Positions 11,837-22,686 of a stretch of DNA of 64,000 nt are shown piece after piece (the stretch's first letter is position 1; every line of letters begins with the position of its first letter). The position numbers were made by a program, and so were the translations under genes. The notes beneath the pieces are model-generated. The model made no database searches, was not told the DNA's origin, and was given only the letters and a program-made list of their open reading frames with translations. This DNA comes from Narthecium ossifragum (taxonomy: Eukaryota > Streptophyta > Magnoliopsida > Dioscoreales > Nartheciaceae): positions 14,879,863 to 14,943,862 of the forward strand of contig OY986975.1 of assembly GCA_963920575.1 (NCBI GenBank), written 5' to 3'.

Positions 11837-13192
11837 AGAACCTAGAAGAAGAAAGAGAATCCCCGGTGGAAGAGAACATGGAAGAGAGACAATTCCGCGC
11901 AGGGGGGGGGGGGACTCTGGTTAGGTTAGTTTACTTGATGGTAGGTGACAGAAGGGTGTTTTGGTAAATTTTTATGTGTAGTGGAGGATAATTTTGTAAA
12001 TAGCCAGGTTTTATGTATACTTCTCTAAATATAAAGGTTTTCAAGGAAATATTTGTAATTAACTCAAAAAAAACCTAAAATTCCCGTTCTTTGTTACCTG
12101 GACAAGGTTAATGTCTCGGAATCGCGCTTTGAAATGCTTGGCTGCATCACAACCAAGTGCGGACCCAGCGCACACGACATAGCGGACGGATGAGAGGTCA
12201 TGGCGGTAGGCAAGGTCTGACTTTGTCAATGCCACGACCACCGGCGGCGACACCATCATGTATGTCACCCTATGAGCCTCCAATGCCTGAAGCATTGCCC
12301 CAAACTCAAACAACTCCATAACTATTGTCGTTGACCCAGACGCCACGCCCATCAATAGCATGAATAATGCTGACATGTGGAACAACGGCGTCGAAAACAG
12401 TGTGACCGCCGGCTCTTCCTTTACCTTCCCCACTACCAATGCTGGATCCTGGCTCACAAGACTCATCTGAAGGAACGCAACCAAGTTACGGTGGGTTAGT
12501 ACTACGCCCTTCACCCGCCCCGTCGTTCCCGATGAGTAGAGGATCGCCGCCGTGTCTTCCTGACTCACCTCCACCGTCGCCATCGTGGCATTTTTGGCAC
12601 CATTGGATCTAAGAAACGATTGAAACCTTGGCGAATCCAACATTATGGTGGAGAGACTAGTGGGGATCTTGGAGGCGATTGAGGAGATGGCAAAGGCAAT
12701 GGAGGGACGGCAGAGACTAATCAGGCGGGAGATCTCCTCGGGGGTGGAGATGGGGTCCGCAGGGGAAACGGCGACACCTATAGAGAGCAAAGCGTAAAAG
12801 AGAACGGGAATGTGGAGGTGGCAAGGGGAGAGGACGAAGGCGACATCACCTCGAGATAAACCCACCTGAGATCGGAGTGCAGAAGTGAGAGATCGGACCT
12901 GAGAGACAAACTCGGAGAAGGAGATGGAGGCCCCGGTTGCGGCGTCGACGAAGGCGGGGGTGGAGGGTAGAGGAGAGGGGAGGAGGGAGAGAATGAATGA
13001 AGCAGCGGAGAGGGGAAGAGTCTCCGGCTTGAGCGTCACCGCCGGGCGAAGGCTGTGGTAGGTCTTCGTGTCAGCACAGTAGCCACTCATTGGATCTATC
13101 GATGGCAATGGCAACGACGATGGTGGCGGAGAGGCTGCGCTGCCCATTAGCGACGATGAAAAAAGGACCACAGAAGGTTGAATCGGTGGCAA
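4350..13192 (-). CDS. 4-coumarate:CoA ligase-like protein (ANL adenylate-forming enzyme), six exons
   Basis: Exons on the minus strand: 12098-13192, 9806-9980, 8373-8518, 8215-8282, 5106-5208 and 4350-4454. All introns are GT-AG and the phases agree, giving 563 residues. The AMP-binding P-loop [12 protein letters not shown] is near residues 219-230, AYGLTES at 366-372, GELWLRG at 412-418, TGD at 444-446, the hinge/linker block [14 protein letters not shown] at 459-472, and the catalytic lysine in PRSPAGK at about 552. Family members activate carboxylic acids (hydroxycinnamates, fatty or jasmonate precursors) through an acyl-adenylate to the CoA thioester. Substrate cannot be read from sequence; it looks closer to 4CL-like proteins than to true 4CL. 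The C-terminus RQAL is not a classic peroxisomal SKL-type signal. Start: ATG 13192, with an alternative ATG at 13147 (residue 16) that would remove a hydrophobic N-terminal stretch. Introns 1, 2 and 4 hold insertions listed separately. Confidence 0.9.
6560..6680. repeat. GACACG/GACAAG-rich patch in intron 4
   Basis: A cluster of short GACACG, GACATG and GACAAG words. Similar clusters occur at 7640-7735 in the same intron and at 10795-10935 and 11205-11260 in intron 1. They may be subterminal repeats of one or more degraded DNA transposons. Confidence 0.35.
6914..7345. repeat. Imperfect tandem duplication in intron 4 (about 255-bp period)
   Basis: The block beginning near 6914 recurs near 7169. 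Shared words include CAGTTGNTATTTA, CTTGTAATGAA, CATAGAGG, AGCAATATT and CTCTTTCCAACTACCCAT, ending in GTGAGAACTTG. The style resembles the R/U5 part of an LTR or TRIM, but no TG...CA limits were found. The duplicate gene copy has no equivalent in its shorter intron. Confidence 0.5.
7640..7735. repeat. GTGTCCGACACG-type patch in intron 4
   Basis: Contains repeated GTGTC, GACACG and CCGACAC words in both orientations within about 95 bases, related in style to 6560-6680 and 10795-10935. Probable transposon end; the boundary is not resolved. Confidence 0.35.
9329..9606. mobile_element. Insertion with internal palindrome (MITE-like) in intron 2
   Basis: CATTT at 9323-9327 recurs at 9607-9611, suggesting a 5-bp target duplication. 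Inside, GTGTACATGG at 9341 pairs with CCATGTACAC at 9531, and CCACCTATCGGTAG pairs with CTACCGATAGGTGG, so 9341-9540 can fold back. The region repeats TACCG/CGGTA words. In the duplicated gene copy the corresponding intron reads ATATCCATTTCTATTGTCC at 18437-18455 without this block, which is an empty site. Confidence 0.65.
10795..10935. repeat. GGACACG-rich patch in intron 1
   Basis: GTCGGACACC, GGACACGAACACG, GTCCGGGACG, GTGGACACGCG and GGGACACGG follow one another. A related short patch (GTGTCGTGTCCGTGTCC) lies at 11240-11260. The two could be opposite ends of one small element of about 460 bp. Confidence 0.35.
11340..11912. repeat. GA-rich low-complexity tract with long poly-G run (intron 1)
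   Basis: Almost pure purine on the plus strand (GAGAG microsatellite) with an uninterrupted G-run near 11809-11834. Long minus-strand frames rich in serine and leucine arise from this bias and are not genes. The duplicate copy lacks the tract. The length of the G-run is unlikely to be reliable in an assembly. Confidence 0.8.
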
Positions 13193-13196
13193 CGAG

Positions 13197-13330
13197 GAGA
13201 GTCTTGACGGTGATGTCGATGTAGTTATAGGACTAAAGACAAAGTGTGAATGCGTTACTTCTTCCAGGTTGTCTTGATGGTGATGTGTCCATGTAGTTAC
13301 AGAACAAGTGTGGCTATGTTACTTCCTAAT
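13197..13330. repeat. 70-bp duplication immediately upstream of the ligase-like gene
   Basis: GTCTTGACGGTGATG at 13201 recurs as GTCTTGATGGTGATG at 13273, each followed by ATGTAGTTA and ending GTTACTTC. On the gene strand the first copy gives a TATAACTA word about 30-37 bases before ATG 13192. If it is the TATA box the leader would be very short. Confidence 0.5.
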
Positions 13331-13340
13331 TATTATAGGG

Positions 13341-13608
13341 TTGTAACGTACATGCTGTGCTCAGTTTTTATCTGTGTTTAAACAACTGACACGGGACATA
13401 GCGGACCGTAATTAAAGGGGATTGAGTTCAGTTTTTTGTCTGTTTTTTAAACAAATGACACATTTATTTTAGTACATGCTGTTTTAAGTTTTAGTTCAGT
13501 TTTTTGTCTGTTTTTAAACAACTGACACGTGACATAACAGACCGTAATTAAAGGGGATTTAGTTCAGTTTTTTTGTCTGTTTTTTAAACAACTGACACAT
13601 TTATTTTG
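13341..13608. repeat. Two ~130-bp tandem units in the ligase-like promoter region
   Basis: Each unit contains ACATGCTG, two copies of TTCAGTTTTTTGTCTG followed by AAACAACTGACAC (or AAACAAATGACAC), and GACCGTAATTAAAGGGGAT. The units start near 13341 and 13472. Only the second carries a perfect G-box CACGTG (13526-13531); the first has CACGGG there. Confidence 0.6.
13526..13531. promoter_or_regulatory. G-box CACGTG upstream of the ligase-like gene
   Basis: Palindromic CACGTG about 335 bases upstream of ATG 13192, within GACACGTGACA. G-boxes are bound by plant bZIP and bHLH factors and are common in phenylpropanoid and stress promoters. A single short motif, so function is only suggested. Confidence 0.3.
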
Positions 13609-14404
13609 GGGCGGAGCCCAGAATTTGGAATTTTTTCCCAGAATGGGCCCCTAATAATCACAATTTCTGCTTTAGAACCCAAGGCCTTTTTTTTGCACCC
13701 AAGGACCCCTAGCCTTTTTTTACCTTTATACCCCTTGCCGCCTATGTGGCATGGGTCATCGAATAAGCTAATGACACCAAACTGAGACATTTGATGCACA
13801 TGATACATGGCAAAGGGTGCAGGCACTTCGTCGTACGGGTAGCATCAGCTGTCTAATGCCATGGAAAAATGCGCGGAAGCAGCGTATTTTTGTGTTCTAA
13901 TTCCATTCATTGACATTTGAAGTCCAACAACTCTATTGAGCGATTCAAAGGGAGACGATAACGCTAAAGCGGCCAGAGAAACATGAGGCGGCCCCATCTT
14001 CAACAAACCCTAATTGCCATGGACGATCTAGTCAGTAAGAGAAAAGCACCTAATCTGGTAGTTAAAAACCCTAGAATTCTGATTTATATGGATGTTTCTA
14101 TTGGCCTTCTCTATATGGTCTTTTCTTCATCCAACACGAAGTGGCCCCAAAGGGTCGTTCTTATTTCGGGCCCGGGCCGTGCTTGGACTTTTCACGGGCC
14201 TGGGCCGCGCTTGGGCTTTTTGCAGATGTGAATGGGGTGGGTGGGTGTTTACATGTGAATGTGATAATTAATTTATAAACATTGTATTTCTGTTTGATTG
14301 TATGGTTGTACAGAGTGGAAAAAAAACTCAAGTGTGAGGTTGCTGTGAGTACCAAGTAAAGTTTCGTCTTACTAATGAACTCATGGAAAAGGTTCTAGTC
14401 GAAA
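13609..14404. other. No gene recognised
   Basis: Intergenic DNA with short spurious frames. GGGCCGTG/GGGCCGCG words near 14168-14220 form a small GC-rich patch. Nothing else can be supported. Confidence 0.4.
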
Positions 14405-14455
14405 ACGTAAGTTGAAGTTACGTCTTACTAGTGTAGACGTAACTCCAACCTACGT
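14405..14455. repeat. Short hairpin (21-bp arms)
   Basis: Left arm 14405-14425 (ACGTAAGTTGAAGTTACGTC...) and right arm 14435-14455 pair at about 19 of 21 positions around a 9-base loop. ACGT-rich words continue on both sides (TTTCGTCTTAC at 14363, GAGTTACGTCTTC at 14532), so it may be the core of a MITE. Confidence 0.45.
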
Positions 14456-14639
14456 CTTATAAGGGCCACTCTTATCCACCCTTAGCCTCCATGCGGTGGG
14501 GGGGAAAGGTCAAAGACGTTTATTAATATAATATAACTTTGAGTTACGTCTTCATCGGCAGGATTAAAAAAATGAAAGGTCACGCCAGCGTGGCGCTAAC
14601 GTGGCCAAAGCAGGCATATGTCCATCAATATTTTCTATA

Positions 14640-14700
14640 GGTATATTTTAATAATATTTTATTAAAATAATATTATTTTAAAAAAATTTCCATGTCAATA
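14640..14700. repeat. AT-rich palindromic patch
   Basis: TTTAATAATATTTTATT is followed by AAAATAATATTATTTTAAA, a self-complementary AT tract next to the edge of the duplicated gene copy. It could be a fragile site but carries no recognisable element. Confidence 0.3.
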
Positions 14701-14751
14701 CATAATAGGAAAATAAGCTAGAAGCATCCACAGTTGTGATGTACGTAGGGC

Positions 14752-17700
14752 TCTACTGAGCTTCACAAGCGAGCTCCCCTCTCAAGATTTTATCCGCTAT
14801 TGAGCTGACAAATGCCACCCGCTAGACTTTTCTATATGGTCCAACTTGCAATAGAAATGGCAGACAATGAAACTACTTATATACTGTTTGGTAGAGTAAT
14901 CAAGCAACCATAGACACAAGTTGTCAAAGATCCTATGTAACAACTACAAGAATGTGGATGCATATTTTGATGTTGAGAGACAAAAAGTTGGTGTGTTGTA
15001 TTAGGAACCGATGCAAATTATGCATAGACTGGAGCTTTGCTTTCAAAAAAACAACCCTTTTTCGTACAAGTTTCAAACATAAATATAAAGAAACCTCATC
15101 CCTAATGTGTTGAGAGAGATGGGGAAGGTGATCGATCTCCCAAAAGCGCTTCAAAACGGGCTGAATGTATAACCTATGGCTCATAAAGTTGTAGTTTTAA
15201 TATCGCCAGGTGGTGAAGATATAGAGTTTTATATCGTAGATATCAAAGATGAAGACCATGCTTGTAGAAGATATAGCATGAAGCTATATTTTTGGGGGCT
15301 CTAAAAAGAATAGCAAGTCATAATGGATGTAAATGCCAAGAGAAGAATGAAAAATTGGACATCATGAAGTTTTGATCGCCATATGAGATCTATAGCAATA
15401 ATACTGAACAATCTTCCTGCATTTCCATCACACAAGGACATAAAAACTCTGCAGGAATAGGTTAATTTTTTAATCATCAAGGGATATTGCTACGATAAAG
15501 CTCAACACAACTACGATTGTGAGCACAAAGGAAAAATTATTACCTGTTTCGCAACAAAAATGCATCACTTGTTCCCGTGAGCTTGCTCTCAGGTTCCCTC
15601 ACCACTTGGGCCATTGCGATTTGTCCTGCATCTTCATCTGGGACTAGCATCAATGTGGTAATGAGGTGTAATTTCTGCCAGTTTATATGGAAGGCCACCA
15701 AGTACAAGCAGATTTTAAAAGGGAAGAGGCCAGCTTGCAAATAGCAACACATTTAAATACTTATTACTTACAATGGGTTGTAGATCTAGTATGGTTCTGT
15801 TCAATTTGGCCAACAGTGAATATAAATTTTTAATGAGCAAACTCTTAACACCACAAAAGTAAATCAAAGTATGCCCAAATTTCAGAAAGCAATCTAGATA
15901 GTAGCAATATCTACTGAAAGTAAGTAGTCAGTAACCATGTATAGGTACACTAGTTGACTGCTCCCAAGCAGCCCTAAGAAGATTCATCTCACTTACAGCA
16001 CATTCTCAGAACCCTTAAGTCATTATATTGTGCTTGACACTCACTCCTGTTCCATATAGTCTTGAAACATAAAGCTCCATATTCTAATATACCTACTGCG
16101 CTCACATTATTCTTCTTTGGCCTCCTTCACCAAATGTCAGATAAATGTTCATCGGGCATGATGTATCTAGAGCTCGTTCATTTCAGGTTTACCACCAAAT
16201 TAGAACATCCTATTATAAAAAATAAAATAAAAATAGAAGGTACAAAAGTTGCTTGCCTAATGGTGAAGTTATCTACATATGTAGCCTAGCAAGTGGACAT
16301 CAAGGGAAGGTAAGGAGGTGCATCACCTTCACATTTGATTGCAAATGCCAAGCTATAGCATGGCCTATTTCCTGAAAATTATCAAATTATTGGAGCATTT
16401 CTGAATTCTAGGTGGCATATTGGCCACAAGAGATTACAGAGCCAACTAGCATCACAAATTTCAACAAAAAGACTAACCACATGACATAGTTTTGCAAACT
16501 TGTTCAATACAACTGAAGATCAGGGGCAAATGGAGTTATTCATTGTCAATGCATCTCTTGTCATGAAAATTGGCAAGTATCATATTCTAGTGCGATTTGC
16601 AGCTCATCGTCTATGAAACATTTCTGTGTTAGCTTTGCCCAACACCTTCCCAACTTTGTTTCAAAAAAAATTCTTTAACTTATTTCAGTGCTCCATTCTT
16701 GCCCTACGATAAGTAGACAAGGCTCCGTCCAAAGACAATTGTATGCGACACATGTCTAAGATCATTGATCCCTAAATGGACATATATCTAATGAGAATTT
16801 CACCAGTATGGATAATTCAGTTTCATTGGCTTCAGGAAATCCCTTGCGCCACTGAGCTCACAACCACCAAGAACACGGGTCTTCAAGTCAGTCAAGTAGG
16901 CCAAAAGCAAACATTACAAATGGTAAGTTGGATGTCTGGTTGATATATAATCTTAAAAATAATGCTCAAGCAGAGTTTATATTTTAAAGGCACCCTCAAA
17001 AACTTTCTAATTCAATTTTTTTACTACATTTTCGTGTTTTAACTGAAATGTAATTACTATTTGCTTGATGCAGAAGCTTCTCTTACATGTATGTGCTTCA
17101 GCAAAACATTAGAGATATTTGTTCACCTAAGTCAAATGATAGTTTTAGTCTCTAGGTTATCATTTTTACCCTCTCTTCCAATCTCAATGGGAGAGAACCA
17201 TAAAAGAATCTTCACCAATGCAAATAATATTCTTCAGCTGCAAAATACATATCAGCTTAGGCAACTATATCAGATAATCTAATAGAATATCTGTTGTTTA
17301 CTCTAAAAACCAATGTACATTCTTCACAAATTAAATCACATAGACACTATTCTACAGTAATAAGCATGTTCAAATACGAAAGTTAATTCGGTAACAGGTA
17401 GACATACAGAATTACAGCAGCATCTGCTATTTCAGGAAATAGAAGCTGTTGCAACACCTTACAGAATCAGGAATCAATTTGAAGCACCTGGTATCCCATG
17501 TACTTTATCAACTCCTTAAACCTATCCACAATAAAGAGAAGCCCATTATGGTCAAAGTAACAGAGGTCACCAGCCCTCAACCAAACTTCTGGATTGAAGG
17601 TGGATGCAGTTGCCTCATTATCACCTATATAACCCGCAAAAAAAAATAACAATGTGAGTGAATATTCTTTTCTTAACATTTGGGTATATCACAAGACATG

Positions 17701-19797
17701 CCTGGAAAACTTAATGATAATAAGTTGCAAAACGCCCATGGAACCATTATCCAGATATATTTCAATCACATGAGTAACAAATTAAAATGCTCTATTTTTC
17801 CACCATGTATCAATCCTATTGTATCCTCTGTGCAAGTTATTCACAAGAGTACAAGCAAATGGTCGAGAGATGATACTACATTGGTACATTCCATATGCAA
17901 GATTTTGTCCTTGCGTTTATACTTCTGCATCACCAAGCAAGCTCCATCAAGAGGCAAGAAAAGTATGAACTACTTGCTGAATTACTTTACTACCTCAAAA
18001 GGAATTGATTCATAAATTTCACCTTACATGAGATAAGTTACATTGTACTTTATGCATAATGAATGACATATGAATTTATAATTTTAATTAAGGTAATCAT
18101 CATGAAAAGAGCTTGCTCATTGACAATTATGGGTTCATAAATCATAATAGAAGAGAGTACTGATTCTATTCAGATTCCTTCCAATGCCCTGCTGATGACA
18201 GTTGTTAATGTTCACAAGAGGAGCATGATATTGGAGATGAGGTACCACCGCGGTACTCTAGAAATACAGACCAAAAGCAATGATATTTGAACAATAGTAG
18301 CAGAAGGTCCGAATCGAATCACATATTATACAGACCCAAAAAAAAAAAAACTTTGAATGTACTTCAAATCTTCTAGAATGATGATATATCTCAGATGAAA
18401 AAAGAAGAAGATAATTAACCAACAGGTGACCAAAATATCCATTTCTATTGTCCAAAAAAAAACAGAGAGAGAACCTCCAACTTCTCATGGATAATAAGCA
18501 AACAATAGAAATGAAATTCACTACCTCAAAAGTAACTTCTCTGAATTGAGTTGTCATTTTACTTCTCCAACTTCTTGCAACCAAACATGTCCAAAAGATA
18601 AAATGCAGTCGATGTTCATAATCTACACATCAGAAAATTGGACAAGAATTATTTACCTTTGATGATGGTGGGCCCCCGAAGCCAGAGCTCCCCTTGTTTC
18701 CCCGGAGGCAAGGCCTCCTGAGTGTCGGGGTCCACAATCTTGACCTCCATGTTTCTCAATATCCACCCTACAGATTCGTACATGTTTTTTCCCCTATGGC
18801 TCCTACTCCTGTCGACTCTCTCAACCCATATGCCTGCAATAAGGTGATGGTTGTAAGTGGGGCTACTGAACCAATATCCCTAAGCACTGCATATTGCTAT
18901 GGATTTCTGTGGTAGTAATAGTAGTGGTCCTAAGTTTACTAGTACCATTGCCGCTACTTTGATCTTAGTGATTTTTTAGTGATACTGATAATGATATTGA
19001 ACTGACATTATTCTTATTCCTTTGACCACTTATATTGTACTTTTAGACTGTTTTTGGGTGAACTTATTTTGACTTTGAGCTCAGCATACAAATATAAATA
19101 TTCACTTTCTAAGTTCATAAAAGTAATGGTCATGATTTCACATTGTTAGCTAATAAGTTCCTTAAAAACATATCCGGAATCTATCCCAACTATGACCTGA
19201 TTATTCAACCAAATCTACAGATATTTCTATAATTACATAAGCATAATACTATCTACCACGAAACCCCTTTTGTACTACAACCGCTATTTTTATGTTAATA
19301 AAATTTCGATTTTTCCCACAGTCACTATCATTCTTAGTAACAGCAGTTGGTAGTTATGGCGTTAATGATAGTGGTACTAGCACACTTCTACTTGCTGCAC
19401 TACCCTACAATTCAAATCAAATACGATCAGCTAATGACAAATTCAAATTTACTTCTTTACCTATCGAATCCTTATTTACTTCTTACCTATCTGGATAAGC
19501 CTTCCAAGCCCTAATTAGAAGTAGTACCAACTTGTCCCAAGCAACAGAATCAAAGATCAAAAATTCCAGTTCTTTGTCACTTGGACGAGGTTAATAGAAA
19601 GTTGGGGAATCGCACCTTGAACTGCTTGGCTGCGTCGCATCCGTGTGGGCTCCCAATGCACGCGACACGGCGGAGGGAGGAAAGGTCGTGGCCGGTGGCG
19701 AGGTTGGACTTGGACAGGGCGACAACCACCGGCGGTGAAGCCACCATGTAGGTCACCCTGTGAGCCTCCAATGCCTGGAGCATCGCCCAAAACTCCT
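14752..19797 (-). pseudogene. Truncated tandem duplicate of the 4CL-like gene
   Basis: Segments match all exons of the gene at 4350-13192 in the same order and strand: exon 6 about 14752-14853, exon 5 at 15544-15642, part of exon 4 at about 17409-17436, exon 3 at 17488-17633, exon 2 at 18657-18833, and the last ~215 bases of exon 1 at 19581-19797. Lesions: most of exon 1 (including the ATP-binding motif) is absent; exon 2 is two bases longer (177 versus 175) and frameshifted; the exon 3 acceptor AG is GG; exon 4 lost its first half; exon 5 lost its acceptor and one base; exon 6 has a TAG and an internal deletion. Intron positions are shared, so it is a DNA-level duplication, not a retrocopy. 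Exon 3 keeps its length and an open frame. Confidence 0.88.
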
Positions 19798-20001
19798 ATT
19801 TTTTTGGCTGGTGGCGAGATCGGACCTGGGCAGAGGACGCAGGCTGATAAGCATTGGCCGTGAGAGAGTTCTTTTTCCTATTTTTTTGGCCTTATCCTTT
19901 TACACATTAAACGTTAAAATTTGAGAAAAAAATTAATGGTTTTTTAGCCACTCAGATCGCCTCGAGATAAGACATTAGGATAAGAATAAGTTTAAACCGC
20001 G
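19798..20001. other. Breakpoint flank; no gene
   Basis: Sequence between the truncated exon 1 copy and the MULE. It has a GC-rich portion near 19800-19860 and then T-rich DNA. Nothing recognisable. Confidence 0.4.
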
Positions 20002-20010
20002 ATGGTTTTA

Positions 20011-20054
20011 GGGTGCGGCTATCCGCACCACCGTTTCGACTCAACACGCCACAT
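20011..20054 (+). repeat. MULE left terminal inverted repeat
   Basis: Begins GGGTGCGGCTATCC and ends CCACAT. It matches the reverse complement of 24194-24237 except for G/A near position 38. It has a small internal palindrome, TGCGG-CTAT-CCGCA, at the tip. Confidence 0.9.
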
Positions 20055-20557
20055 CATTTTTCATACCCAAAAGACCTATTGGTGAAATGTCAAAAATAAC
20101 CTTCTGAAATACAATACACCACAAAACCTAATCTACCAAAAGATTTATTTCTCAATACACCACAACACCACATCTTCTCCTACCTCTAATCATCATCTTC
20201 TCCTACCTCTTACTACCGAATTTTCACCTCCAATCCCTAACCATCTCCTCCCTCCAAGCACTAGGTCTTCAAGTTACTCACTCCCCCTCCATCCTAGATA
20301 GTTCTTCCCTACCCTCATCATATTCTATCTTCTTTCTTATCCTCCAACACATTCACATTATACTCCAAACCATCTCCTCCAACCTTAGGTTTTCAACTCA
20401 TACAAGCCCTCCCTATTATACATTGTCAATTCAAGGTGTGTTAGGTCGAAATGGATGGAGAAGACGAATGATGGAGCGAAGGAGACGAGAAAATGCCCTC
20501 AAAAAATGTACATTTCCTCCTCTTATTTTTTTTTGTCCTTCCCGGATCGCGTTTTGA

Positions 20558-20760
20558 TCGGTAGTATCAGACCGACAGAAAACGCCAACGTATCGGTATG
20601 TAGAAACCGATTCTTTGGCTTTATGTACCGGTAACATATTACCGATTAGTATGCTATGTATACCGGTACGTATCCACCGAAACTATAGCTTTATATACCG
20701 GTAAAAGGGTACCGAATAATACGTTAGTATACCGGTACCATGGTACCGATGTTAACACAG
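20558..20760. repeat. CGGTA/TACCG palindromic array, left side of the MULE
   Basis: Repeated units in which CGGTA faces TACCG or ACCGA across short spacers, for example ACCGGTAACATATTACCG and ACCGGTACCATGGTACCG. At least five follow each other at roughly 40-50 base intervals. A matching array lies at 23413-23665. Position inside both ends suggests transposase-binding or stem-forming subterminal repeats. Confidence 0.75.
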
Positions 20761-20800
20761 TGTTGGCTACTTGGCCTACTAACTCTTTGCTTACAATCAG

Positions 20801-22686
20801 GAGAATGTTTCTACTGATGCGAGCGGTGTAGGAGCTATAATTACTCATGACTACACCCTGGAATTCACGACCAGTACGGTATGTTGTTTAATCGCTATAT
20901 CTTGCCGGACGACAACTAGGTCTAAAGTTCATTAACATAATTCTTATTGTTTGATTATAGATATTTCAAAGTCGACAAGCACTTGTCCAATGGGTACAGA
21001 CAGTTGGGAGGCAGAATGGGCTGGTGATTGTTACAAAGAATTCAGAGGTCGGGGGGTGTGGTAGAAAGCCGAGGATTACCTTGGCATGTGAGCGTAGTGG
21101 AGAGTATCGAAAAACTGTGAAGAAAGATGATAGCGGGAAGAAAAAATTTGCCAATCGAAAGAAAAAATCCGTCGACTCCGGGACGAAAAAGTGTGGATGT
21201 AAGCTTCAGGGTGTGAAGCTTGTATCTGATGATGATTGGATGCTCAGAGTTATTTGCGGAGTCCACAATCACCCCCATGCGGATCACCTCGAGGGTCACT
21301 CGTTCGCCGGAAGATTATCTGCTGAACAAAATGATATGGTGGTTACGATGTCAGCAAACCTAGTCAAGCCACGGCAAATCCTGAACACTATAAAGCAACA
21401 AGATCCTGAAAAACGTATCCACCATGAAAACCATCTACAATGTACGCCAAAGGAATAGGGTAATTGAAAAGGCTGGGAGATCAGAGATGCAGCAACTATT
21501 GAAGCATCTAAATGAGTTTGGATACATTGAGTATCATACGGTTCGAGAAGACACAGATGCTGTGAGGGACGTATTCTGGGCACACCCTGTGTCTATTGAT
21601 TTAGTCCGTGCATTTCCCGAGGTGTTGATTATGGATTGCACCTACAAGACCAATAGATACCGACTTCCACTGCTAGAGATTGTTGGCGTCACGTCGACGA
21701 CTATGACATTCGCCGCAGCTTTTGCCTACATGGAGTGTGAGAAGGAGGACAGGTACACATGGGCTTTGAAAATATTAAGGACATTGTTGGAAGGATGCCC
21801 AATGCCACGCGTTGTGGTGACAGACCGAGAACTGGCTTTGATGAACGCTATCAGCTTGGTCTTTCCGGAGTCCAAAAGCATGCTATGTAGATGGCATATC
21901 CAAAAGAATGTAGAGCTCAGCTGCAAACACATTTTCGAAACTGCAGATAAAGCCGACTTGTTTATGACAATGTGGAAATTGGTTGTAACTGCATCTACCG
22001 AGGAGGAGTACAAGAAACACTTGGAGACACTAGAGACATCTTTTTACGGTTACCCAGCAGCTTCTAAATATGTTCGGGAATCGTGGCTAGATGGCTTCAA
22101 AGAACTGTTCGTCAGTGCTTGGACTGACGAATATATGCATTTTGGCAATCACACTACAAACAGGGTAGAGAGTGCACATGCCAAGTTAAAGAGGCATCTT
22201 GGGGCATCCAGCTGCAGTTTTGACACATCGTGGGCTACTATTCACTCTCTGCTTGAGCTGCAACACTGTGATATCAAAGCCTCCTTTGAGAAGAGCAAAT
22301 ACATTGTGCATCACAGTTTCAAGCCAGCCATCTTCAAAGAGCTGCGAGGCTTCATTTCAAAGAGTGTTCTTTTAATAGTTCAAAAAGAATCTGAGAGAGC
22401 CAATGAGATCGGTGCGGATAAGTTCGCATGTGGTTGTACAGTCCGACGCACACATGGCTTGCCATGTGCCCATGAGATCGCCAACTACAAGCTTGATTGC
22501 CGCCCCATACCCCTAGAATGCATACATCACCATTGGCGGAAGCTTGACTTGTCGGCTACACCAGCCAATGAAATCCCAAAACTTAAGTGCCAAAATGCTC
22601 TAGAACTCCTCAGCCAGGTCATACTGACTGACAACCCTCTCCCATCCAACTGGCTTGCGGCCTCTGCTTCACTGACTCCCAAATGA
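20801..22686 (+). pseudogene. MULE (MuDR/FAR1-type) transposase, single frame break
   Basis: Exon 20801-20878 joins across a GT-AG intron (20879-20960) to 20961 onward, giving an N-terminal FAR1-like DNA-binding region with CERSGEYR, CGCKLQG and the HNHPH zinc-ligand motif. The frame then shifts by one near 21410-21430, and 21424-22686 encodes the MULE transposase domain. In that second segment the acidic triad fits D71 (IMDCTYKTN), D134 (VVVTDREL) and E249 (TNRVESAH), with CRWH between them. A SWIM zinc finger follows (CGC...CAH, residues about 336-350). The upstream start is not identified; TTACAATCAG before 20801 could be another acceptor. Apart from the shift the protein looks complete, so the break may be a young mutation or a sequencing error. 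The tail overlaps the convergent PMD gene. Confidence 0.85.

Noticed and set aside
14161..14355. Small minus-strand frame near the GGGCC patch
   Set aside because: No similarity, no splice or promoter context, and unlike the codon use of the ligase-like gene.
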